NCBI GenBank assembly: GCA_018820005.1
Contig: JAHJOS010000511.1
Location: 1-46,254 of the forward strand
DNA: 46,254 nt
Direction of reading: 5' to 3'
Source of the DNA: Alphaproteobacteria bacterium
GTDB taxonomy: Bacteria; Pseudomonadota; Alphaproteobacteria; Rhizobiales; Devosiaceae
The notes beneath the pieces were generated by a model that was not told the DNA's origin, did not search any database, and saw only the letters and a list, made by a program, of their open reading frames with translations. Below are positions 1-7,682 of this stretch, one piece after another. The position numbers were made by a program, and so were the translations under genes. Within the stretch, counting starts at the first letter, position 1. The number at the start of each line of letters is the position of its first letter.

Positions 1-1
1 C

Positions 2-34
2 AGCTACGACATCAACCCGCTGGGCTTCTTCTAA
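2..34 (+). CDS. C-terminal end of an unidentified gene (partial)
   Basis: The first bases read in frame 2 as ...SYDINPLGFF followed by TAA. Only eleven residues are visible, so the family cannot be named. The gene ends about 130 bases before eutH on the same strand and is followed by a hairpin, so it is probably a separate upstream transcription unit. Confidence 0.5.
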   Translation, partial: SYDINPLGFF

Positions 35-43
35 AGCAGAACA

Positions 44-74
44 CCGGGGCTGGCTTGCGTGCGTTCAGCCCCGG
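44..74 (+). terminator. hairpin after the partial upstream gene
   Basis: A perfect 9-bp inverted repeat (CCGGGGCTG / CAGCCCCGG) with a 13-base loop lies just after the upstream stop codon. There is no T-run, so it is a weak intrinsic terminator candidate. It separates the partial gene from eutH. Confidence 0.4.
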
Positions 75-167
75 CGCATCAACTCCGTGATTCCTTCTCC
101 AGCGGTAGCAAGCTGCCGCTGAGGATGGGTCTCTGGCGCCTGGTAAAAACAATAAAAGGGCAAAGCA

Positions 168-1451
168 ATGGATCAGATAGGCAATTACGTCCTCTACGTC
201 ATCATGTTCTGCGCGGTCCTTGGGGCCTTCGCAGCCATTCGAGACAGCGAAAAAGGCCTCGGCCGCGAGTTCATGGAGGGCATCCATGCCACGGGGCACA
301 TCTTCGTCCCGGCAGCCGGGATCATGGCCTCCATCCCTTACCTGACGGTACTGATCGAAAGCGTGTTCGGGCCGTTCTTCGATGCGCTGAACGCCGACCC
401 GGCGCTGGCAGCGACGATGATCATCGCCTCGGACATGGGCGGCTACCACCTTGCCGCCGCGCTCACTGAAAGCAAGGAAGCGCTGATCATGGCGCTGATC
501 ACCGGCTCCATGGGCGGCGCGACCATCGTCTTCTCGATCCCCATGGGTCTGGCCATGCTCGACAAGCGCGACCACAAGTACATGGCGCTGGGCATCATGT
601 CGGGCATCCTCAGTATCCCAGTCGGTGTGCTGATCGCCAGCGTCGTGCTGATGCTGAGCAACCCCGCGGTGCGAGAGGTGGTCGCCACCAACGGTGAGGC
701 CACCTATCAGCTGGCAATGAGCCTTGGCGGCATCTTCGCCAACCTGTTGCCGATCATCGTCTTCGTGGTGGCACTGGCAGCCGGTCTGCGTTTTCTGCCG
801 GACCTGATGATCAAGGGCTTTATCGCCTTCGGACGCGGCCTTGATGCGATGATCAAACTGGTGCTGGTGTTCTCCATCGTCGAGTACTTCACGGGCTTCT
901 TCACCGTGATCTTCGGCGGCTGGGGCTTCCACCCGATCATCGCGGACGCCGAGGATCAGACCCGCGCGCTGGAAACGGCCGGTTATATCGGGATCATGCT
1001 GGCCGGTGCCTTTCCAATGGTCTACCTGCTGCGCAAGTACCTCGGTGGGCCGCTAGAGGCGCTCGGCGGCAAGGTAGGCCTGAGCGCCGTTGGCAGCGCC
1101 GGGATGCTGGCGACCATCGCCAATATCCTCGCGATGTTTCGTCTGGTGCGCTTCATGCCGCCGAAGGACAAGGTGATCAACATCGCCTTCGGCGTGTGCG
1201 CGGCTTTCCTGTTGGGCGATCACCTGTCGTTCACCGCCAACTTCCAGCCGACCATCATCCTGCCGGTGCTGATCGGCAAGATCCTCGCCGGCTTCACTGC
1301 CGTGGGGCTTGCCTACTGGCTGTCGGTACCCAAGGCGCTGCAACTGGAACAGCAGGATCGCGCCGCCGGCATCATCGATGCGGATGAATATCCGGGCTCA
1401 TCGCTACACGACGGCTCTCTGCCGATCCCGAAAGCCGCCGCCCACGCCTGA
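168..1451 (+). CDS. eutH: ethanolamine utilization transporter EutH
   Basis: A 427-residue, very hydrophobic polytopic protein matching the EutH family, proposed to help ethanolamine enter the cell. About ten to eleven membrane segments can be read across its length, with Gly-rich turns such as ITGSMGGATIVFSIPMG near residues 110-125 and GDHLSFTANFQPTI near residues 348-361. The start ATG is preceded by AAAGGG at suitable spacing. It stands directly ahead of eutB and eutC, which supports the substrate. No shell-protein genes of a microcompartment are visible, so ethanolamine is probably degraded in the open cytoplasm. The length agrees with the family. Some pseudomonads use a different permease here, so the presence of EutH is a strain-level feature. 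Confidence 0.9.
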   Translation: MDQIGNYVLYVIMFCAVLGAFAAIRDSEKGLGREFMEGIHATGHIFVPAAGIMASIPYLTVLIESVFGPFFDALNADPALAATMIIASDMGGYHLAAALTESKEALIMALITGSMGGATIVFSIPMGLAMLDKRDHKYMALGIMSGILSIPVGVLIASVVLMLSNPAVREVVATNGEATYQLAMSLGGIFANLLPIIVFVVALAAGLRFLPDLMIKGFIAFGRGLDAMIKLVLVFSIVEYFTGFFTVIFGGWGFHPIIADAEDQTRALETAGYIGIMLAGAFPMVYLLRKYLGGPLEALGGKVGLSAVGSAGMLATIANILAMFRLVRFMPPKDKVINIAFGVCAAFLLGDHLSFTANFQPTIILPVLIGKILAGFTAVGLAYWLSVPKALQLEQQDRAAGIIDADEYPGSSLHDGSLPIPKAAAHA

Positions 1452-1558
1452 ACCCCGACGATCCCTAAAGCGGGCCACTGCTGCCGCAAGAGGCTTAACG
1501 CCCTCATCGGCAGCGTGCTCGCCGGGTCGCCGTTCACCCTGAAAACAGGAGCCCGACC

Positions 1559-2953
1559 ATGGCAACCTATTCCCACAGCATCGGTGGCCAGACCTGGCGT
1601 TTCGACAGCTTGCGCGAGGTGCTGGCCAAGGCCAGTCCGCTGCGTTCTGGCGACTGCCTGGCGGGCGTCGCTGCTACCAGCGACGCCGAACGAGCGGCAG
1701 CGCAGATGACCCTCGCCGATGTGCCGCTCAAGCAGTTTCTACTCGAAGCGGTGATTCCCTATGAGCGCGACGAAGTCACCCGACTGATCATCGACAGCCA
1801 TGACGCCAACGCCTTCGCCCCGGTCAGCCACCTGACCGTAGGCGGCCTGCGCGACTGGCTGCTGGGCGATCATGCCGACGAGGCCAGCCTGCGAGCCCTG
1901 GCTCCCGGCCTGACGCCAGAGATGGCGGCGGCGGTGTCGAAGATCATGCGTGTCCAGGACTTGATACTGGTTGCGCAGAAAATTCGCGTCGTCACCCGGT
2001 TCCGCAACACGATGGGCCTACGCGGCCATATGTCCACCCGCTTGCAACCCAACCATCCCACCGATGATCCCGCCGGCATCGCCGCCAGCACGCTCGATGG
2101 CCTGCTCTACGGCAACGGTGATGCGATGATAGGCATCAACCCGGCCACCGACAGCATGGGCTCGATCTGCACCCTGTTGGAGATGCTCGATGCCGTCATC
2201 CAGCGCTACGAAATACCCACCCAGTCATGCGTGCTGACCCACGTTACGAGCTCCATCGCGGCCATTGAACGCGGCGCGCCGCTGGACTTGGTGTTCCAGT
2301 CCATCGCAGGCACCGAGGCGGCCAACGCCAGCTTCGGTATCAGCCTCAAGGTACTCCAGGAAGGTTACGAGGCCGGCCTGAGCCTCAAGCGCGGCACGCT
2401 CGGCAACAACCTGATGTATTTCGAGACGGGGCAGGGGAGCGCGCTGTCGGCCAACGCCCATCACGATGTCGACCAGCAGACCTGCGAGGCCCGGGCCTAT
2501 GCGGTGGCCCGTCATTTCAATCCCTTCCTGGTCAACACCGTGGTCGGCTTCATCGGCCCGGAGTACCTCTACAACGGCAAGCAAATCATCCGCGCCGGTC
2601 TGGAGGACCACTTCTGCGGCAAGCTGCTCGGCGTGCCAATGGGCTGCGACATCTGCTACACCAACCACGCCGAAGCCGACCAGGACGACATGGACATGCT
2701 GCTGACGCTGCTCGGCACCGCCGGCATCAACTTCATCATGGGTATTCCTGGGTCGGACGACGTGATGCTCAACTACCAGACCACCTCCTTTCACGACGCG
2801 CTCTACGCGCGCAAGGTGCTCGGTCTGCGCGCGGCACCGGAGTTCGAGCAATGGCTGGCGCACATGGGCATCTTCCAGCAGCGCGACGGCCAACTGCGCC
2901 TGGGTAACGAGCTGCCATCCGCCTTCCGCCAGGCCCTGGCACAACTTTCCTGA
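1559..2953 (+). CDS. eutB: ethanolamine ammonia-lyase large subunit
   Basis: A 464-residue protein that is the catalytic TIM-barrel subunit of the adenosylcobalamin-dependent ammonia-lyase, which splits ethanolamine into acetaldehyde and ammonia in the cytoplasm. Recognisable EutB segments include RFRNTMGLRGHMSTRLQPNH, LLYGNGDAMIGINPATDS and the late GIPGSDDVMLNYQTTSFHD. Full length for the family. The ATG follows AGGAG by eight bases. It lies between eutH and eutC on the same strand with 26 bases to eutC, so the two subunits are almost certainly co-transcribed. No EutA reactivase or cobalamin adenosyltransferase is present in the window, so B12 supply and enzyme repair must be encoded elsewhere. 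Confidence 0.96.
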   Translation: MATYSHSIGGQTWRFDSLREVLAKASPLRSGDCLAGVAATSDAERAAAQMTLADVPLKQFLLEAVIPYERDEVTRLIIDSHDANAFAPVSHLTVGGLRDWLLGDHADEASLRALAPGLTPEMAAAVSKIMRVQDLILVAQKIRVVTRFRNTMGLRGHMSTRLQPNHPTDDPAGIAASTLDGLLYGNGDAMIGINPATDSMGSICTLLEMLDAVIQRYEIPTQSCVLTHVTSSIAAIERGAPLDLVFQSIAGTEAANASFGISLKVLQEGYEAGLSLKRGTLGNNLMYFETGQGSALSANAHHDVDQQTCEARAYAVARHFNPFLVNTVVGFIGPEYLYNGKQIIRAGLEDHFCGKLLGVPMGCDICYTNHAEADQDDMDMLLTLLGTAGINFIMGIPGSDDVMLNYQTTSFHDALYARKVLGLRAAPEFEQWLAHMGIFQQRDGQLRLGNELPSAFRQALAQLS

Positions 2954-2979
2954 TTTCGCTCACTTATGCAGAGGTACGT

Positions 2980-3789
2980 ATGACCGATAACGCCCCTGCC
3001 ACAGAGAACCCGTGGCAACAGTTGCGCCAGCTGACCCCCGCGCGCATCGCGCTGGGCCGTGCCGGCACCAGCCTGCCGACCGGCGCCCAGCTCGATTTCC
3101 AGTTCGCCCATGCCCAGGCACGAGACGCTGTGCACCTGCCATTCGACCACGCAGCCCTGCGTGAAGAACTGCACGCCCGGGGGCATGGCACGCTGCTGCT
3201 GCACAGTGCTGCCAGTGATCGCCACACCTACCTGCAGCGTCCTGACCTGGGCCGGCGTTTGGACGACGCGTCCGCTGCGCTGCTGGATGATCACGTCAAG
3301 CAACACGGGGGCGGCCATGACCTGGCCATCGTCATCGCCGATGGTTTGTCTTCCCTTGCCGTCAGCCGCCACAGCCTGCCTTTTTTAACGCGCGTGCTCG
3401 AACAGGTGACCGCCGAAGGCTGGTCGCTGGCGCCGATCTCGCTCGTTGAGCAGGGCCGCGTGGCGGTGGCCGACGAAGTGGGCGAGCGGCTGGGGGCGAA
3501 GATGACGGTGATCCTGATCGGTGAACGGCCCGGGCTCAGCTCGCCGGACAGCCTCGGCTTGTACTTCACTTGGGCCCCACGCGTTGGCCTCAACGATGCC
3601 TACCGCAACTGCATCTCCAATGTCCGTCTGGAGGGTCTGAGCTACGGCATGGCCGCCTTCCGTCTGATGTACCTGATGCGCGAAGCCTGCCGACGGCAAC
3701 TGTCCGGTGTCGATCTCAAGGACGAGGCCCAGGTGCCTACGCTGGATAAGCAAGGTCCGGGTAATTTCCTGTTGCCAGACCTGGCCTGA
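2980..3789 (+). CDS. eutC: ethanolamine ammonia-lyase small subunit
   Basis: A 269-residue EutC, the subunit that with EutB forms the cobalamin-binding enzyme. Family features are the N-terminal helix with LTPARIALGRAGTSLPT, the segment DLAIVIADGLSSLAV, and the ending region with GERPGLSSPDSLGLYFTWAP and NCISNVRLEGLSYGMAAFRL. Length is usual for proteobacterial EutC. It begins 26 bases after eutB with GAGG upstream of the ATG. It is the last gene of the eutHBC operon. About 390 bases follow before the regulator start. Confidence 0.96.
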   Translation: MTDNAPATENPWQQLRQLTPARIALGRAGTSLPTGAQLDFQFAHAQARDAVHLPFDHAALREELHARGHGTLLLHSAASDRHTYLQRPDLGRRLDDASAALLDDHVKQHGGGHDLAIVIADGLSSLAVSRHSLPFLTRVLEQVTAEGWSLAPISLVEQGRVAVADEVGERLGAKMTVILIGERPGLSSPDSLGLYFTWAPRVGLNDAYRNCISNVRLEGLSYGMAAFRLMYLMREACRRQLSGVDLKDEAQVPTLDKQGPGNFLLPDLA

Positions 3790-4178
3790 AAGAGGATGCA
3801 CCAGTAGGTAGACAGAGAGGATGGAGCGGCGAAGGGCACCGTGAAACGCGGGTTCGCCTTTCGAGCCTCGGAGCCCTGCCGCGGTATAGGGCACCATTGA
3901 CGAGTTCGTGTTGCTCGGACGCACCAGTTTCGTGGCGCTCCAAGCATCGACAAGCCTCGGTTTCGCTCGATGTCCTCACCCCATCGAGACGTACCGTCCG
4001 GAACACGGGCTGCTCCATCCGTATGGAGCGTGATACCGATACATTTACCTCGCAGCGCCCGTGAGCAGATCGCCCGTCTTGGAGTAATGTGGCCGTGCTA
4101 GGCTTGGGCTTGGCTGCGTTGCCTGCCAATACGAACAATTACGCACGGCCCGACTCGGCGCCTGGTTTGGAGTCCCGC
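3790..4178. promoter_or_regulatory. eutC-eatR intergenic region with two hairpins
   Basis: No convincing gene is seen here. Two short inverted repeats lie ahead of the regulator: CTCGATG/CATCGAG at 3966-3988 (9-base loop) and GCTCCAT/ATGGAGC at 4012-4029 (4-base loop). They could end eutC transcription or serve as protein-binding sites. A GTG at 4089 with GGAG upstream is an alternative, longer start for the regulator. I saw no clear -24/-12 (sigma-54) promoter. Confidence 0.35.
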
Positions 4179-6092
4179 ATGATCGCGCGCCCACCATCTG
4201 AGCTTCCAAGCGACCTCTCAGCGTTCGTTGCTACGCACTTCTCTGGTCGAGGCTCCAATCCGGATCGGTTGATTGCCGAATCCTGGTACCGCAGCGTCTA
4301 CGAGCACGGGCTCGATCCCGCTAAACCTGCCTCTCATGTTCAGCTTGAGCACCACGAGATCCGCCTGCATCAAGAGGAGCACCATGACTTTCTCGCGATT
4401 GCGAGCCAGGGCGTGGAAGGCCTCGCGCGGCGCCTGAACCCGGCGGGTTTTGCGGTGCTGCTCAGCGATCGGCGCGGTATCACGCTCGACGCGAGACTGC
4501 CAGGGCAGCACAGCCCCTATTCGGACTCGGGGCTGGTGATTGGCAGTTGCTGGGACGAGTCGCTGGTGGGGACCAATGGCATCGGTACCGGGCTGGCCGC
4601 CAGCCAGCCGCTGATCATCCACCGGGACGAGCATTTTCTCTGCAGCAACGCCATGCTGAGTTGCTCGGTGGCACCGCTGTTCGATCCCCAGGGTGCATTG
4701 CTGGGCTGCCTCAATGCCTCGTGTCTCAACAGTGGCGGGCCGAAGCAGGCGCAGTACCTGACGCTGCAGTTGGTAAGCCTGTACGCGCGACTGATCGAGA
4801 ACGCCAGTTTCCGTCAACGCTATGCCAGTTGCGCCATGCTGACCTTGGGCGGCGATTCGGGTGATTTGGGCAACGAGCGTTTGCTGGCAATTGATGGCGC
4901 GGGCTGCATCCTCGGTGCCAATCGGGCGTCCTTTCTATCCGCCGCCCAGGGGATCCCTCTGCTGGGGGCAGCAGTCCAGGATGTCCTGTCCATGTCACTG
5001 GATGAGCTAATCACCCTGACCCAGGGCGGCCAGCGCAGTGCACCCTTGCGCTTAGCCGGGGGAGCGGCACTGGAGGTCACGCTGCGCATGCCGGCCACCG
5101 CCACGCGGCGCTCCAGAAATGAGCGCGGGCTGAGGGTGGTTCCGGCAGAGCCGACGCTCGAGCACCTGGCAGGGGAAGACCCTGACCTGCAACGCTCCGT
5201 CCAGAAGCTGCGCCGCGTGCTTGATCGCGACATCTCGCTGCTGCTGACCGGCGAGACGGGGACCGGCAAGGAAGCGTTTGCGCGGGCGATTCATCAGGCT
5301 AGCGTGCGTGCCAGCGGACCCTTCATCGCGCTCAATTGTGCCGCGATCCCCGAGTCGCTGATCGAGAGCGAGCTGTTCGGCTACCGTGCCGGCACCTTTA
5401 CCGGCGCCAGCCGGCAAGGGATGAAGGGCAAGCTCGAGCAGGCCAATGGCGGGACGCTGTTCCTAGACGAGATCGGTGACATGCCGGCGCACTTGCAGAC
5501 GCGGTTGCTGCGGGTGCTGGCCGAGCGGGAGCTGGTGCCGCTGGGCGCTGCGACTCCAGTCGCGTTGAACGTGCAGCTTGTGTGCGCAACGCACCGCGAC
5601 CTGCCAGTGATGGTCGCTGCGGGGGAGTTTCGTGAGGACCTGTACTATCGACTCAATGGCTTGACGGTGAGGCTACCCGCCTTGCGCGACCGTGCGGATC
5701 GTAGGAGCCTGATTCGTCGTGTCCTGGCACGTGAGGCCGGGGATGAGCATATCGAGCTGACCACCGACGCAATGGAACGCCTGGCCACTTATGGATGGCC
5801 TGGCAATGTGCGCCAACTGATCAACGTGCTGCGCTGTGCCGTCGCGCTCGCCGACGACGGGATGATCGGTCTCGACTGCCTGCCGCCGGAAGTCGTGTCG
5901 GTGCCCGTGGAACGGTCGTCATCGGCACAATCGCTGACGACGACCCGGGATGCAGCCGAGGCGGCCCATTTGCAAACGACACTTGAACAGCACGGTGGCA
6001 ACGTCGCGTCTGCGGCTCGTTCCCTAGGCATCAACCGCGCCACCCTATATCGCAAGCTGCACCGTTACGACCTGGCGGCGCTGCGCAAATGA
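4179..6092 (+). CDS. eatR: sigma-54-dependent activator of ethanolamine catabolism (EatR/AcoR type)
   Basis: An enhancer-binding protein of about 637 residues. The N-terminal half contains a GAF-like sensor region (segments DSGLVIGSCWDESLVGTNGI and NAMLSCSVAPLFDPQGALLG). The AAA+ domain has Walker A GETGTGKE at residues 358-365, the sigma-54 contact loop as GTFTGA at about 405 (canonical is GAFTGA) and Walker B in GGTLFLDEIGDM. The C-terminus is a Fis-type helix-turn-helix, HGGNVASAARSLGINRATLY. ATG 4179 has GGAG seven bases upstream and fits homologues that start close to SELP; GTG 4089 is the alternative. In P. aeruginosa the matching neighbour of eutBC (PA4021, EatR) activates ethanolamine genes with RpoN. 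That function is inferred here from context and architecture. Confidence 0.85.
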   Translation: MIARPPSELPSDLSAFVATHFSGRGSNPDRLIAESWYRSVYEHGLDPAKPASHVQLEHHEIRLHQEEHHDFLAIASQGVEGLARRLNPAGFAVLLSDRRGITLDARLPGQHSPYSDSGLVIGSCWDESLVGTNGIGTGLAASQPLIIHRDEHFLCSNAMLSCSVAPLFDPQGALLGCLNASCLNSGGPKQAQYLTLQLVSLYARLIENASFRQRYASCAMLTLGGDSGDLGNERLLAIDGAGCILGANRASFLSAAQGIPLLGAAVQDVLSMSLDELITLTQGGQRSAPLRLAGGAALEVTLRMPATATRRSRNERGLRVVPAEPTLEHLAGEDPDLQRSVQKLRRVLDRDISLLLTGETGTGKEAFARAIHQASVRASGPFIALNCAAIPESLIESELFGYRAGTFTGASRQGMKGKLEQANGGTLFLDEIGDMPAHLQTRLLRVLAERELVPLGAATPVALNVQLVCATHRDLPVMVAAGEFREDLYYRLNGLTVRLPALRDRADRRSLIRRVLAREAGDEHIELTTDAMERLATYGWPGNVRQLINVLRCAVALADDGMIGLDCLPPEVVSVPVERSSSAQSLTTTRDAAEAAHLQTTLEQHGGNVASAARSLGINRATLYRKLHRYDLAALRK

Positions 6093-6188
6093 TGTCTTGA
6101 CTACGACTCAGTGCTTTCGGTGGCCCGGAGCGCATGGCCGCCCGGTCCACCTAGGATCTGGGGCTGGTCGTCGCTCGACCAAATAACA

Positions 6189-6212
6189 AGAACCCCGCCG
6201 GGGCGGGGTTCT
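6189..6212. terminator. bidirectional terminator between eatR and aldA
   Basis: A perfect 11-bp GC-rich inverted repeat (AGAACCCCGCC / GGCGGGGTTCT) lies between the convergent regulator and aldehyde dehydrogenase genes. It is well placed to stop transcription from both sides. Confidence 0.8.
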
Positions 6213-6229
6213 GGATTACCGCAACTCTC

Positions 6230-7666
6230 TCAGCTTTGTAGATACACCGCATGAGTATGGGTGTACTCATAAAGGCCGTGCTTTCCGTCCGCACCGCCGA
6301 TGCCGGACTTGCGCACCCCGGCGTGGTAGCCCTGCATCGCCTCGAAGTTCTCGCGGTTGATGTAGGTCTCGCCGAAATCTAGGCCGGCGGCTGCCTTCAT
6401 CGCGGTAGAGAGGTCGCGCGTGTAGATCGAGGAGGTCAGGCCATACTCGCAGTCGTTGGCCATGGCGATGGCTTCGTCGAGATCGTCGATGATCTGGATT
6501 GGGAGCACCGGGCCAAAGATCTCCTGGCGCATGATTTCCATGTCATGTGAGCAATTGGCAAGGATGGTTGGCTGATAGTGGAAGCCCTGGCCGAGATCGG
6601 CCACGGCACCGCCAGTGATCAGATGAGCGCCTTGGTTCTGGGCGGTCCGTACCATCTGCTCGACCTTGCGCAGGCCGGCTTCGTTGATCAACGGGCCCAT
6701 TTCCACATCCGCTTGGGCAACAGGGTCGCCATAGCGGGTTTCGGCCATGGCCCCGGCGATGCGTTCGATGAACTGATCGGCCACGCCGCGCTGAACATAG
6801 ACGCGCTCTGCGCAGTTGCAGACCTGGCCTGTGTTAATAATTCGGGAGGCGCGAATAGCCGTCACGGCCAGGTCGAGATCGGCGTCGTTCATCACGATGG
6901 CCGGGGCCTTGCCGCCTAGCTCCAGGTTGAGCTTGGTGACGTTGGGCGCTGCGGCGGCCATGATCCGTGAGCCGGTGCCGACGCTGCCGGTAAAGCTGAT
7001 CATGTCGATGCCGCTGCTGGTTGTCAGGGCGCTGCCCACGCCGGCGCCACTGCCGCAGACCACGTTGAACACGCCATTGGGCAGGTCGGTCTCGGCCACC
7101 AGCTTGGCGAATTCGAAGCAGTTGTTCGGCGTTTCCTCGCTGGGCTTGATGACGATGGTGTTGCCCGTGACCAGTGCCGGCGCCATCTTCCGGGCGATCA
7201 GGAAGAACGGGAAGTTCCACGGCAGAATGCCGGCGACCACGCCCAGCGGCTTGCGGAACAGGAAGATGTTCTCGCCAGGGCGGTCGCTGGTGATGATTTC
7301 CCCCTCGATGCGTCTCGCCCACTCGGCCATGTAATCCATGTAATCGGCCGTGAAATTCACCTCCACCAGCGCAAGACTTTGGATCTTGCCTTGCTCTTCG
7401 GTGATGACGCGGGCAAGGCGTTCGGCGTTCTGCCGAATCTTGCTGGCGATGGTGCGCAGATAGCCGGCGCGCTCGTTGGCTGGCTTGTTCGCCCAGTCTT
7501 TCTGCGCCGTGCGGGCGGCCGCGATGGCGCGCTCGACGGTGGCCGAATCGGACTCCGGGACGCGTGAGAGCAGGGCGCCAGTGGCCGGGTTGCGCACGTC
7601 GACGAGGTTGTCGCAGGCGACAAAGCTGCCGTCGATATAGTTCTGATAGGTGATTGCGTCAGTCAT
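6230..7666 (-). CDS. aldA: AldA-type aldehyde dehydrogenase
   Basis: A 478-residue NAD-dependent aldehyde dehydrogenase. It resembles E. coli AldA (lactaldehyde/glycolaldehyde dehydrogenase) along its whole length, including PWNFPFFLIARKMAPAL, LELGGKAPAIVM, the catalytic segment NTGQVCNCAERV (nucleophile about Cys283) and the ending ENFEAMQGYHAG...VYLQS. It is expected to oxidise short aldehydes in the cytoplasm. Given its neighbours, acetaldehyde from EutBC and from the PQQ alcohol dehydrogenase is the likely substrate, giving acetate. The start has AGGAG just upstream and lies 16 bases after the PQQ dehydrogenase stop, so the two form an operon. The P. aeruginosa ethanolamine locus also carries an aldehyde dehydrogenase at this place. 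Confidence 0.92.
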   Translation of the reverse strand: MTDAITYQNYIDGSFVACDNLVDVRNPATGALLSRVPESDSATVERAIAAARTAQKDWANKPANERAGYLRTIASKIRQNAERLARVITEEQGKIQSLALVEVNFTADYMDYMAEWARRIEGEIITSDRPGENIFLFRKPLGVVAGILPWNFPFFLIARKMAPALVTGNTIVIKPSEETPNNCFEFAKLVAETDLPNGVFNVVCGSGAGVGSALTTSSGIDMISFTGSVGTGSRIMAAAAPNVTKLNLELGGKAPAIVMNDADLDLAVTAIRASRIINTGQVCNCAERVYVQRGVADQFIERIAGAMAETRYGDPVAQADVEMGPLINEAGLRKVEQMVRTAQNQGAHLITGGAVADLGQGFHYQPTILANCSHDMEIMRQEIFGPVLPIQIIDDLDEAIAMANDCEYGLTSSIYTRDLSTAMKAAAGLDFGETYINRENFEAMQGYHAGVRKSGIGGADGKHGLYEYTHTHAVYLQS

Positions 7667-7682
7667 GTCGATCTCCTGGTGC

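Noticed and set aside
12..932. 306-codon leftward frame opposite eutH
   Set aside because: It is a His/Asp/Arg-rich shadow of the eutH coding strand with no family pattern; eutH is unmistakable on the other strand.
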